DNA from: Sarcocystis neurona
Lineage: Eukaryota; Apicomplexa; Conoidasida; Eucoccidiorida; Sarcocystidae
Direction of reading: 5' to 3'
Assembly: GCA_000727475.1 (NCBI GenBank)
Contig: KL647314.1
Location: forward strand, 1,642,812-1,706,811
Length of the DNA: 64,000 nt
A program made the translations under genes and the position numbers. Numbering within the stretch: the stretch's first letter is position 1; each line of letters begins with the position of its first letter. Below the pieces are notes generated by a model. That model ran no database searches. It was not told the DNA's origin and worked only from the letters and a program-made list of their open reading frames with translations. Of this stretch, positions 12,301 to 25,500 are shown piece after piece.

Positions 12301-15300
12301 TACTTTTGCCCGCATGGGCTTTCACACAAACTTGAAAATTTCACGAATGTGGTCGGTGCACTGCGAATCAGTTCGGTCCACCCACAGAGTGCACTTACGT
12401 TAGGGAAGCCTGGTGCAGATATTTTCAACGGCAAGTACCTACGCATCAAATGAAATACGTGACCTGCTACCGGCGACAGAGAGGCAGCACGCCGGAGTTG
12501 TTGAGATTGCGACAGGCAGTAATGGCTACCTGGGGAAGCTGAGTGACCTTGTAACGCATAGAATGTGTAAAAAAGCGAAACGCCCACAGAAAAATGAAAA
12601 AACTCCCTCGTCTACCCGCATAGATACACAATGAGCTTCCAAGTGCCTTACGTAGGGTTTATGTACACCGCGTAGATCCGAGTGCATCCTCTGCGCTGCA
12701 GTTTTCGGGGCGCTTTACAGGTTGTCACTACATGAGAGGCTTTTACGCAGGTATTTCGGACCAAATAGCTCACAAAACCCTCCCATCCGCCACTTTCTGC
12801 TGCACACTTTCCATTCCCGCCGGGTGGTGCGTCAGACGTACATTTCCCAATTTTTCACGGTCTGCTGTGGCTTGAAGCTACCGCAAACATGGCTGGTCAC
12901 TAGCTTGCTGGCTGTCGCAGATGGCGGCCCGGGGAGCGGATCACTGCTGGGGTGTCGAAGTGTGAGTCTTCGAGCCTGCTGACGTGTTTTGCACTCTCCA
13001 GGTAAGGTGAGCGCCAGACCAGCATAATGTGGACAAAAAGCGCAGCAACCCGTATTCAGAGCAAATGGCTGAGTGGCTGAACACCTGAGGCTGGCTGCAG
13101 AAAATGAGATACTGACGCACCCTCCACTGCCTTGATAATAATGGCCACGTCTGCGGGTGCTGCTCAGTCCGGTAGCTGGTTGGTTGTACAGGCATCCTGC
13201 GGTGCTTTCGCGGAAAGCACCGCTTTCTATGGGTGCCATCCCTCTTGTCGCTACTCATTTATATACCGAAAACTCCCGCTCCACGTTTGTTCGACGGCGC
13301 TTTGCGCTGCTGGTTAGTCAAGGTGGGCTGCCGCTGTTGTGACGTGTCGGGTACTTGTCATCGTTGTTTACGTCGTAGGTGCTTGCTGGGGGTCTCCTAA
13401 TGTGACTGCTGTTGTTGCTCTTGCGGCTGCCTTTTCTTCTGTGGTCGCCGTCATCCAACTGCCCTGGTGAACAAATGGTCGCGCAGGTGCCCAACAGCTA
13501 CACGATATACTGTAGGGAAGGGGTTGAGGCGCCAGGCATCACTCGTCAGTGCAAACAGAGCGGCTTTGCCGCACTGTTGCGCACTCAACCAGAACCACAT
13601 TAGAATGTACTGGCGCAGTCCTTTTCTATTTCCAAAACAGGGAAATGCCGTCCCTTCGGGCCCCACCTGGATACCCAGGGCTTACGGGTTTAACAGGTAC
13701 TACAGTCCCTGTGCAGCAGTAAGGCATGACGATGCCTCACGACTCGTCACTTGTGGTAGGCCTCTTCATCGATAGACCTGCCGCGGAAAAGAGCGTCCAA
13801 GTGGTGCTGCACGTACAAGAGCGCGCGACGGTGCAAGCAGCGTCGCGGGAGGCACGGCCAGGGGTAGACGGTTGCACACGCAGAACTGCTACGAAAAGAC
13901 GGGCGGCAGGGGAGTACTGGCATACGAACATCTCTTTTGTACATATAAACCGGCATCAATCAAAACGGTAGCGGTAGTGTATGAATGGCGCCTTCGTCTG
14001 CAGGGCTTGCCTGCATGTTTGATGGCTAGAGAGCTCTCTGGAAGTAAGCATCCCAAGCGTGTATCCGGATAGGATTTCTACGCCTGTACATCGCATGTGT
14101 ACGAAGACCAGCAGGCCACTGTGATATATAGGGATGCTCAGTGTGCACGTAGCTGGAAACACACCATCCACCGTCTACACAGGTGTCTTCCAGGCAACAG
14201 GTGACGCACACGTACGTAAAAACGTAGCTAGAGTTTCGCTGACAGACCGGTAGGGTTTTGTTGTACCTGTGTGTACGTGGATGCGTAAGTACGTGTGCCA
14301 GTATGCTTAACTGTGTACGAAGCGAAGTCAACGGACGCAGAGTCGCATAACTTACTTTTTAGAGCGCATCGAATGATAGAAATTCTCGTGGTCGTAATAC
14401 GGTACGTCGCCCACGCGTACGTACGGACTACCGGGTTCACGTGTCGCCGTGAGTGCTCCTCACGTCGCGTACGCCTCTGTCTATACCCACCGTACACGTA
14501 ACTTCAGGCGTCCGAAGTTCAACAGGGGAAACTGACTGTCTGAAAAAAGGCCTGTTTACCGTAATGAAGGTAGCTATGCGGATGAACGTATTCACGTGTG
14601 TGTTTATACACAGACACGGAGGTTGATCGATAAATGATCGATTTGTGTATACACACACAAATGTTTGTGTATATGTATGTGTATGTTACGGATAAATGTT
14701 CCACAGGCTCACGCGGAGACGGATGCATCTGTCCGGGTAGACTGCTAAAGAACCGACTGTGGCACGACATGTCACCAGGCAACGGGTTGACGGTGCCCGT
14801 ATTCACGCATGTAAAATTGCATTGCCCACACATGTTCCTTGCTGCGCGAGCACTTGAAGGACGCTGCAAGATGTTGCAAGTGTACCCTCCTGGAGAAGCA
14901 GCCTGAAGCAGATGCAGCAGTAAGTTCCCCCGGCTCACGCTCCCACACAGTGTTCATCCAGTGGAGTAGTACCGTAATGGGAGTTCATCTTTCGTTCTCA
15001 GTATATAGAGATTATACATATAAAGCGGTGTACGTCTGTTGTCCGTGGCTCGTCGCACGCACCGTGTACGACAGGGCTATACCAAGTCTGGCGCGCGCGT
15101 AGTGTGGAGAGCAAGTCCGTGGCCGTGAATACTGAATGTTCGTCAGATCATAATCGGCAGGAGGAGTAAGCGTCGAGATAGGACACCCACACTCACGACA
15201 AAATGCATTTACTTTTCTGCACAGAACATCCGTACAGCCTAACTTCCGTTAAAATATATTGCTCGTTGATTACAAAAGGGTTTGTACGTACAAATCTACT

Positions 15301-15905
15301 TTTGAGCAGAGAGCAATCCCTGCGAGTGTTTGTACACTAATGATTCCCTATCTTTCCTCTCTTAGAAGAGGCAATGCGCACCCTTCGTCAAGTCTCTTTT
15401 GTACATAGCTTGCCCTCACTTGCTGCGTGCGCGTATGAGTCTTAGCTTGCACGTTGAGGTACGCTCGATCCATCTGCCCTGCAATGCTAGAGGAGCACTG
15501 GATAACAAGGAATTCCTGAGTAAATTCGTGGCTACCGTACTGGTGATCATGTTGTCACCTTCCGTCTTCTCTGTTACTCTCCAAGTTACATTGTAGACAC
15601 CTGTGTAGATGTGAAACCTTGTGAGCTACTCTTTAAATACAGCTCTGCAGAGTAGCCGCGAAATGCTGCAGCTGCGCCGTCATGAGCAATATCATCGAAC
15701 GGCACTGCAGCCTCAGTGACCAGTTACGTCTCAAAGCACGTGAACATTGATTCAACAAGAAGGGTGCACAGCTAGCACAGCTATTGTTTTTTTCTCGGAG
15801 CTACGCACGGCATGATCACACCACCGCGGTACCAGAGGAGTAGAACAGAGTGCAGCAGCGGCAGAGTGAGGTGCAGCTCATCCGCGCTACGAAGAATCAG
15901 CAGCG
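9351..15905. other. No supported gene; repeat-poor stretch
   Basis: Only short open frames on either strand, none with recognisable domains. A 22-bp tandem duplication lies at 10421-10464. Some stretches have good acceptor-like tracts (near 11570 on plus; near 14905 on minus) followed by short open frames, but no start, stop and phase combination closes. I see nothing further I can support. Confidence 0.5.
10421..10464 (+). repeat. 22-bp perfect tandem duplication
   Basis: The unit GGGAAGCGACGATGCTTGCA plus AA occurs twice head-to-tail (10421-10442 and 10443-10464). It lies in non-coding sequence and looks like a recent slippage or replication duplication. Confidence 0.9.
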
Positions 15906-16334
15906 CTACTGATGATGTGTGCCCTTAGCTGCATCAGCGAGGGGAGGCTGCACTAGCCGCACCATCAGCTCGTTGCCGCAGCAGCGCAACGGCATATTCA
16001 CTGACGAAAGCAGCAACAGCAAAATTGGCAGGTCTGCAGGAGTGGTAGTAACGTACACGCCAGCTCTCCCACGACCCACATGGGAAACGCGGAAGGGTGA
16101 GCCCCGTCTTCCTATCAAAGGCGAACAGGACGACGTACACGGGCAGCGTTGATCTACAGTAGCAGCAGGATGTGTCTCTGAGCAAGCGACAAAAAAGGCG
16201 ACGCCGACTTCGCCGGAGGGGCAGTGGATATGGTGCATTTGGACACCGTAACAGTCCCCAGCCGAATCTGGCAGCACTCGAATAGCAATATTAGCGCTGA
16301 AAACCAGCATCAGGAAGAAAAGGATGCGTGGCAT
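15906..16334 (-). CDS. Possible small secreted Cys-rich protein (142 aa)
   Basis: An intronless frame from ATG 16334 to the stop at 15906. The N-terminus MPRILFFLMLVFSANIAIRV has a basic residue followed by a hydrophobic core, as in a signal peptide. It is followed by a segment with Cys at about residues 27, 37, 49, 63, 65 and 69, a Gly/Arg stretch and a second hydrophobic run, PILLLLLSSV. I do not recognise a family; the spacing does not match the surface antigens I know from Eimeria. The frame extends upstream to 16415 without another ATG near the hydrophobic core, so this start is preferred. It could be a first exon, or a chance ORF in GC-balanced DNA. Confidence 0.35.
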   Translation of the reverse strand: MPRILFFLMLVFSANIAIRVLPDSAGDCYGVQMHHIHCPSGEVGVAFFVACSETHPAATVDQRCPCTSSCSPLIGRRGSPFRVSHVGRGRAGVYVTTTPADLPILLLLLSSVNMPLRCCGNELMVRLVQPPLADAAKGTHHQ

Positions 16335-19300
16335 GGCGCGTAACCTGCTGCAACACTGCAGCACCAAGCGACTGCGGTGCTTCGGATGCAGCGCGTGACA
16401 GTTGGGACACAGCAAGTACGGTGGATAGCGTCACCATAAATTAATTGATTGTGACCGTAGTGTATGTTCGTATGCCCACAAATGCGCGCAGATACATGCA
16501 CCGTCGTGCACCTTCACTTGTAAATATGTCCACAGACAGAGGGGAAGACAGGGAGACCTATGAAGATGGATCCTCCGGTACAGTTTACACATGGGGATGC
16601 AGGAACGGACAAGCACATTCAGGCACACGAGCACATCACTGTATGCACCTGTATACATCAGCATACGCAGGGCACATCCATGTGAATGTACACATCCGCA
16701 TATAGAGAGGCATAGATAGATATACGGTTGTATATTTACTTGTACAATTACATGCACCTCTGCACATGTGCACTCAAAAGGAATTTCTATCTTACAGAAA
16801 GCATTCACCAGGAGATTCTCACTAAAGACACGAGCGGGCGGGGATTCCAGATGCCATGTTTCCTGGCGGTAGGCTGTCCCGCATGAACGCAGACTGGATC
16901 AAAGATTCACGCGTCGGCGCCTTTGTGTCACAGTGACGTACGTTGTTATAAGTAAACATTTCAGGCCTGTATATTTCCACTTACAGCGCATACTCAGACG
17001 TGCGCCGTGGCACACCTGCATAGAGCGCCAGAAAATTAGGTCTATCTTGACTGTGCATTTGTCTGACAAGGAGACCAGCTTACGTACATGATGGATGTAC
17101 GTGGGCACATTAGTGCGCATACTTGAACATTTGCACTTTTTCTTCTGTAGAGGCAACTCTCTCTACATGTACATATATGCATATATAGATAGTGGGATGT
17201 ATATACACCTCCTTTAAAAAATTGTGCAACGAACAGCTTAAACTGTAGGCACCTGGTACTGAGTAAATGGCACACCTGACCGTGAAGTGTGCGCACAACT
17301 GAACGACTGCATACTTTTTCGGGGGAGACGATTCCCTAAGTTTTCGCCTATCACCACACACTTCCTGTGTGCTCTACAGGTGTCCATTATCTGTGCATGA
17401 TATAAGTCCGTTCTAAGATACACATATACATGTATATGGAGTGCTGGCCCTTCATGCCAGAGATATTGGGAAATACGTATGCCGTAAACAGGCAGTGCGC
17501 CGCAGATGCATCCTGCATATACGCATAGATGAATATGCGTATATACATATAGCATATATATATATGCTATATATATATATATATGCAAGGATCTGCCCTA
17601 GTGAAAGACCCGCTGTGTATGTGTGTGATCTGCGTCCACTCCGAATGCGCCAGGTGGACGCGGATGTACAGAATCGGTCAACCAAGGTGCGAGCGGAGTA
17701 TATGTAGGTGTACACATGTTTCGATATCCTTCCCTTGAAAAGAGATACGGATCTGCTGAGAGGCGCTACGCAAGTTCCCCCTTTATTCTGTGTGCGCCAT
17801 AATATGTCGCACGTGTAGGTCTACACCTTCCCAGCAGCAAGGTGTCAACGGCCACATCTTCTGATGAAGAGTGGGTACTTCTGCGGGTGGCTCAAGAGTG
17901 TAGCATCTGGCACCAGTTTACAGTCGTATAAGAAAGGCCATTTCAAGTTCAAAAACGCACACCTACGAAAGTGTCGGCAATTTCCATATAGCGGTAAGAG
18001 ATTGCTCTATACACTCGTCAAAATTCGGGGCTCAAATTCGGCTGGTGGGAGCCTGACAAATTCGGCAAAAGCGCTATTACGTGAATGAAATAAAATGAGT
18101 TGCTGACATATATTCAACGTAAAATCAACGTGTGCTTCGAAAGGCATCTTACTTAAGGTCCTTCCTTCCCTCCGTAGTCCCATTTAATTCATGGATGGTT
18201 AATACAGTTGTACGTCTGCATGTATAGCTTGACGAACCATTTGCATACCCAGTTGCGAGGGTAAAAACGAGCTCCGTAGTGATCGTACAACCACCACACT
18301 CCCCTTTGATTTGTGACAGAACATAATAAAAGTGTTTGCTCCAGTCAAGTTCCTCTGTTTACCGTATCACGTGTGTTTCCAGTGTTGACTCCGGCGGCCT
18401 GAATTGACTGCACGTTTCTGTGGGTGACCACCTTGACCCCAAGCCTTTAGTAAAAGTGTTTGGTATATGGTTATTATCCAGTGAACTCGATTCTGTAACA
18501 CAGCTCAATTATGAGGCGGTCGGGCACGTTGCAACATACAAGGTTCAACGGCTACTCTTCTTTCGAAATTCCATAAATTTACGTTTTCACACTTGTTTTC
18601 GAGTTTCGTCCTCAACCTATTTGCAGTGAGAAGATCCCTTTTGGAATTCTAATGCAGCACCTCGTAAAGCAGGGACCGGGTGTACCTACACTGCAGCACA
18701 TTAATCTATGTATTGTTATCATCGCCACTGTTCCCGTTGTTCTTTCAAGTTCAGCAGTTTGAGCAGTGAATGGCTATTGCTTTCTTACGTATTCGCGTCG
18801 CTACCACCAAACTACGTTTACTCGCAAATTCAGGTAGTCCACGCATATAGAGGAAGAAAAATAGAATTACCGTACACTTTTGTATCCTATGTACCCACAT
18901 ACACACGTACATGTGTGTGTAGCTTTTCCTGCTGGGTTCCGTGTTGTGCCGGTGGAGCCACGCTCGGTAGCGCATGCGCTTCAGCTTCATCTGCTCTGCC
19001 ACGCTTGGTTGACGCAGCATATCATCTCTTGGAGTCAAGCAAGGTGAACGGAGGGCTCCAACTTTCGTTGTGCTTCCTAGCAACGCTACCCTCTAATTCT
19101 TGTGTTATCACCTGCTTGTGCCCATCGATAAGCCTATTTATGCATAAATAAACATATATTTACATAGTTGTGCAATATTCTACGCAGTGCATGTGAATTT
19201 GTGTACGTGTGTAGATAGGACGACATAGAAAGTCGTGCCACACTTTCACGTACTCGTGTGTCCATACACACACTCACCGGTGCATGTGTATGTGTTCTTA
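16335..19300. other. No supported gene
   Basis: Short frames only. Small TA/CA runs lie near 16700-16760, 17170-17190 and 17540-17585. A 147-codon plus frame at 18708-19151 starts with ATG but has no recognisable feature and no flanking evidence. Nothing else supported. Confidence 0.5.
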
Positions 19301-19369
19301 CGTATAAAACACACCGAATTTGTGTGCTCTGTTTGTCAGCCGTAGCTGACTACATGCTCCTGGCGCTTC

Positions 19370-20165
19370 TGCCGCCGCTGTCCCCCTCCGTGTTTTTTTT
19401 TCTGTGTGAACTATCCGACGTTACGCTCTCCCGCATTCATCCTCCGTGAGCCCTCCACGTACGCCTCCTTTCCTAGTGTTCGTTCCCGTGTACGTCCTTC
19501 CTTATTTATTCAACGTGGCCAACGTGCGACTTCCTGCAGGTTCAGTCGCCTTACTTTCTCCCTCTTTCATCCCTGACCTTTTCTGAGAAATGCTTCGCAC
19601 AGGGGTATGCACACGTGTACACGGACATGCGCCTGCATATGCTTCCATTGCCGTAGGCAGATTATTTGCTGTCTTCACTGCAAAGTGTCAACGGTTCTTT
19701 TTTCTTATGACTTTTCGTCAAAGCACTTTTCTTCCGTCCTCCCGTTCTTGGAGTGTATGTACAGCATTTCAGCTGAATCTGTGTTACAGATTCTTTGGTA
19801 TGCTCGCGCTCACGTATGTTATCCATCTGAATAGAATAATGAAAGAACTTCCGATTTCATCTGTTGAAAGTAAAGAGGGTGATAAAGCTTAGTTGATTTG
19901 CTCCTCCTGCCTTTGCCTCCGTTTGAACTGTTTTGTTACTCCTTCCTTCTGCTTTTTAACTTTCGGTGACTCCACCACCATCCGACTTTTCCCCCGCGCC
20001 GTTGTCGCTTCCCTCCTTGTCCTTCACTACTGACATGGCCGCCCTAGTTTCCTTCGTCGTCACCTGACGTCTCCAGGAGTCCTCCTTCTCTCGAAACGAC
20101 TGTAAGCTGCGGACCTTCCCGTCCTGCCTCGCTCCTGTTGCTGTCTCTCGCCTTCTTCTCCTACC
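19370..20165 (+). promoter_or_regulatory. Pyrimidine-rich tracts upstream of the 221-aa protein gene
   Basis: Repeated C/T-rich runs on the plus strand (19370-19580, then 19895-20165) lie 0.7-1.5 kb ahead of the ATG at 20906. They mirror the coding-strand pyrimidine bias upstream of the Alba gene. Between them and the ATG are GTAGTGGTAGTA-like runs (20540-20720). A promoter or leader role is inferred. A short minus-strand frame (20195-19956) covers the same DNA but looks like a composition shadow. Confidence 0.25.
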
Positions 20166-20905
20166 GGCCCTGGTAGTGGTGGTGCCAGTGCCCATGTAAA
20201 TTTCTCATGCTGCATTCATGCTGCAGTCACAGCCGTAGAGGTTGAGATGCTTCTCCTCCTCTACCTACTAAATCAACCAGCACCACAACTAACTGTTGGA
20301 GGCGTATGAATGGGACAATATGGAGGCGTGCTGTACCTGCTGCAGCACAGATACGTGATGTCTGTTTATATACGCATATATGAATGAACACGTAGATATG
20401 ATTATACCCATGTACAAACATGTTCACGAACATGTTCACTCGAGGGGCAATATCCATACTGCAACAGCAGACCTCCCTGCTGTACGTACGTCCTATGCCG
20501 ATCACGTAAATGACTATACTGCACTCCGCAGCAGTGGCGAACACGTAGTAGGGGCGTAGTGGAATTAGTGGTAGATATGCCTACTGTAAGTGTAATAGTT
20601 ATTGCAGTAATACGTGTAGAAATTGTAAGCAGGCGTGCCTGTAGTCGTGAACACGTAGTGGTCCACGTTGACTAAGACATAAGTGTGTCTGTCACACGAG
20701 GATGAGTAGTGGCGGTTGTAGAAGGAGTACGACTGACATTACCGCCGGCGACCGGTAGATATGGTTGTACAGCGAGGCCTGCTGGTAGCAGCAGTTCTTG
20801 AGCTGCAACATGTTTACAAGAGTAGGTAAATACTGGCTGGATTGCCGTCCTCTTTCCTGAAGTCCTGCCTGCTTCATTTGTGTCTCTGTGATACTGCTCG
20901 AAGAG

Positions 20906-22495
20906 ATGGCTCAACACGACTTGCTCGCACTACAGCGAGCGATTGACGGTTACGGTTCTTCGTCTTCCTCGGATGAAGATGATGAAGGCAGAGAGGAACA
21001 AGAAGCAGAAGCGGCACCCACGCCTGCTGTAGCAGCAGGAAGTGGAGAGTCCGCAGCAACAGCAAAAACAGGCGAGCAACAAAGCGAGTCTGAAGAAGAA
21101 GACTTTGACCTAGCGGCAGTCGTAGCCGAGGGAAAGCGGCGACAACAAGAAAATATTCGTGCGCGTTTGCAGCAGCAGAATGAAAGAGGACGAGGAGAGA
21201 CGTACTCTTCTTCGGACATAAAGAAACCTCCTCAGTTACCCTCTCCAGGTATGTGATGTATTTACGTAGAAATGCACGTGTGTGTACATGTCGTATTGAT
21301 GCATATGAACGCAGACGCACACCCATATATATATATATATATATACATATACGTTTATATATATATATATATATATTTATACATACATACACACCTATAC
21401 ATACATACATATACATACCTACATACATACGTACACATACATATACATACATATACATACGTGTACATACGTATACATGCACATACATACATATACATAC
21501 ATATACATACACATACGTACACATATATACGTACATACGTACATACATGCATACACACATACATACGTACATACATACATATATATGTATATATACATAC
21601 ATATATACATACATATATACATGCATACATACACGTATGTGCATACAGGCACATATATGCGCACAGACACGTACTTACACGCAGACACATGTGAGCATAC
21701 ATACACGCACATGTGTCTGTTTGTGTGTATGTGTATGTGTGAGTGTACCCCTCTATTCATCTGGATGTATGTATATGTATATATACACATGTATATATAG
21801 CCGTGTGTGCCTACGTGCTGTGCGGTTGTGTGTCTGGCGGGAGGTGTCTAGTTCTGGCGGTCTCTGTATAGACACAGGTACACAAATGCTTGTATAGCCA
21901 GACACGTGTGTAAAGGAGACACGGAAGAAGCAAAGGATGAAAAATAGGACTTCTTCTCATTTGAAAGGCAAATTTTCTCAACTGCTACCGCCAGTCAACG
22001 TATGCGGCTACGCACCGTATAAGAAGACACTCTTTCTTTTCTGGTGAAACACCCGTGCACCCGCGTTCCACGACAGAAAGACAAATATTTCACGATGACT
22101 ACACACTTCAAGTTTATATATATATATATATATATGCACTGGTAAGTGTATACGTGTATACGTCGTATACCTACCACTGTGTATAGACGTATACCCGTGT
22201 GCACCTGAGGAAGGAGAGAAGTTACAGAACCTTCGCCTTAATGGCAGCTGGTGACCAGAGAAACGGCAGCTTATCACTGCGAGCAGCTGACGTATGTGGC
22301 AGTATGTGTATTTATATATATATATATATACAAATGTGTGTATCGCATACATGTTTGTGTAGGCATGTATAAGTGTTCGAATAAAAACACGTGTACTTTC
22401 TTTATCTGGAAAGTATGCTGCATCCAGTCTTCTTTTTGTGGACAGTAATGTTTGCGCCCTCCTTTTACTTCTCTCTATGTATGTGTCTGCGCATT

Positions 22496-22533
<38 letters not shown>

Positions 22534-25500
22534 TGTGTATGTATACCTTGCATGTGCCTACGTGTACATAAATGTGGAAGTGTACGTACGGGTATGTGCA
22601 GCTGTCTATGCGCGTGAGGACGTATATTCACGTACGTATATTTGCGTGTCTGTGTGCTGGTGAAGACGCGACTGTGTGACGCTCCTTCGCTGCCCCGGAT
22701 GGATGCAGAGGCCGAAATTGAGCGGATGGCAGCGCACGTGAGAGGGGAGACGGAAAAACGGCTGCAACAGGAGACGAGACGCCTGCAGCAGCGACCTGAA
22801 GAAGTTACGCACGTTTCCGCGGGCGGAGACGGGGGGGGCGACGAGAACCCGCACCTCAGCAGACGGGAGCGCTGGAGACAAAAGCATCAGCCCCCCAGTC
22901 GGAAGGAAAGTATGTTTCTTTTCTTTTCCTGTGAAAGAATGTGAATGTGTAGATGTGCCTAAATAACCGAGAAAGAGCAAGAGGTAGAGGTACAGGTATG
23001 CAAGTAGATAGCTGTAGGTCAAGATCTCTACGCAGCGTACGTATACGTATATGCGTGTATTCACCTATATATATATATATCTATTTACGTAAGTATACGT
23101 GTATATGGATATAATGAGTATGCATATACGTATATCGGTTTACAAATATATAGACGTGTACATGCTTATAGATCTGAACATACAACTATACATACGGATG
23201 CGCGTGCATGGCTATCCCAGTGTACATGTGTCCCCATGTACGCGGACGGCACACAGCAGTGCTGCAGCCAGAGGCAAATCTCATTCTCGAGAGCTATCAC
23301 AATATAAGTGGAATTTTTGTTTCTGCACGTCGATCTGCAGATGCGTAGAGAAGGAGAAACGAAAGAAGAAGAAATTGTAGGAGGACCGTTTGTGACTCTG
23401 TGCAATACATCTACACGACTTCCAGTTAACATATATCTAAGTGTATGTATATATGTGTATGCACGAATACATACGTGTGCACACGTGAGTATATATATAT
23501 ATATATATATGTAGATCCAGGCTTATGTGTGTACGTCTGCAGTTGTGCGAGTATATGCGTACGTGGCTGGCACACGGCGTCTTCTTTTGACTTCCCTCTT
23601 CTTTGCTCCAATAGTCCTGCTGCAGCTGCTACGGCCGCTACTTTTCTGCGGCGGCTGCTAGACCTGCGTGTCTTCCTCCTGGGGGTGTTGCTACTGCTAG
23701 CAACTTTAATGAGCCCACGTGTCCAGCGGTGCAAGTTCTTCGTTTGTCCGTATCTGTGCACGTGTGTACACGTGCCCACATATACCTCTCTCTGTATGTA
23801 TGTGTACAATTATACGCGTGATGGTACACAGACATGCGTGTGTACATATGTTGTGGACTTGCATGCCTTGTAGGGCTGTAGGCCTACGTGTGTATATTTA
23901 TGTAGCTGTCAAACTCTACGTATATACACTAGGTGAAGAATACGCATATCACTACGTCTTCCGCTTATATGAAGATATACATTGGTGTGCGTTTGCTACA
24001 AAATATGAATTTCCTCGCAAGCGTTTCCCTCTTTGTATATACGTCCCCAATATTCAAGAAGCACTTTCCACACACGTGTGCGCAAATGCCCGAACACATA
24101 TATTCCCACGCTTGAATCTACCAACGCACGTTGTTTTCCTGTATGCACCCGAGTACGCTCCTCTGTTGCGGGTATGCTGTACTGGGTTCTGCAGCGCAAC
24201 AAGTGTATGTGGGGCTCCCAATAGGGAAAGGATGGCATGTGCCCTTGGTGGGCATCGAGGGAAAGGGAGGCTATCGGCAGGCCTCTTCATCTTCCCAGCA
24301 AAAGACTGCTGCTGCTGCTGCAGCACCCAGTGGGAGCACCAGCTCCGGTGCTGCTTCTGGCCGTACTGCTGAGGGCGACACAAAGCCGCCATCTGGTCCT
24401 TCTGGTGGTAAGGCCCTCGTGCTGCCAGCCGCGGCCCCGCTGCGGCGGCTGCTGCAGGCGAAGCTGCTCGTCTTATGCTGCTGAAGTTGCTGCTGACGGC
24501 ATTGCTGCCTCTCGTGGCAACTCCACTTCTGGGGGTGGTGACCCCGCTGCTGCGGGTGTTGGTGACGCTACTGCTTGAGGTGGTGATGCTGGTGCTGCTG
24601 CTGATGGCGCTGGCAGTCTTGCCGCTGCTAAAGTTGCTGCTGCTGCTGATGATACTGCTGTGACTGGTACTGCTGTCATTTGTGCTGCTGCTGATCGTAT
24701 TGATATTCTTGCTGCTTCTGCTACTGGTCTTGGTGCTCGTGGCACGGCTGCGATCGTGACGGCTGCTGCTGCAGCTGGGGCGAGTACCAGTGCATTTCTG
24801 TTGACAAAGCTGGTGCTGTGACTGCTCCTACGCACTGCTCCTAGTGATACAGCTGCTGTCGCGCAGGTCACCCCGCTGCTTCTGAGGCTGCTGCTGCTGC
24901 TCACGGCGCGGTGCTGCAGTTGCTGCTGCGAGCGCTGCTGGAGCGCACGTTAGCATTCTCCGGCCACTGCTGCTGCGGCTGCTCGTCCATACCCTGTCTC
25001 TGATACACAGAAGTTTTTCCTGCTGCATGTGACGCTAGATCGCTGCTGAAACCCGAACTGCTGTTCGGGACGTTGGCAGAACTGCTGGTGCGCCTGCTGC
25101 TCACAATACTGCTTTTGCTGGTGAAACTGCTACAGCAGGGGAACTCTCCTGTACACCGTAGTGGCAGTGGTAGTGGTAGTAGTCACAGTAGTAGGAGCAG
25201 CAGCAGTAGCTGTAGTACTAGTAGCAGTAGTAAAAGAACAGTACTGATGATAGGAGCTCAGGTGGAGACGAAACGCTTCAGAGGTCGCAACGGCGTAGCC
25301 TACGTCGCGTAGTGAGAGTGTGAGAGGGTACCTTTTCTGGTGTGACTACTGGGCTCTCTAGTGTATGCATGCAGATGTACATGTATACGTATTCCCGTGA
25401 CGGGCGTGTATATACGTGAGTTTCTGTGTATGGCGGAAATGAGAGAAATCGGAGGTCACTGTGTAGTACTAACCAATATCTGCGTAGTGACTTACTCGTA

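Noticed and set aside
14519..14938. Minus-strand frame with Cys-rich segment after a good acceptor
   Set aside because: All three frames after the acceptor look protein-like for 30-60 codons, so I cannot choose one; no matching upstream exon found.
18708..19151. 147-codon plus frame from ATG
   Set aside because: No domain, no flanking support, and ends in TA-rich sequence; likely chance.
21253..21897. Long Tyr/Ile/Thr/His open frames on both strands (also at 32501-33148 and 40534-41104)
   Set aside because: They are direct translations of TA/ATAC/TACA microsatellites and stay open in nearly every frame; no domain and no codon bias.
24237..25312. Several 60-140-codon frames on both strands
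   Set aside because: CTG-array translations inside intron 2 of the plus-strand 221-aa gene.
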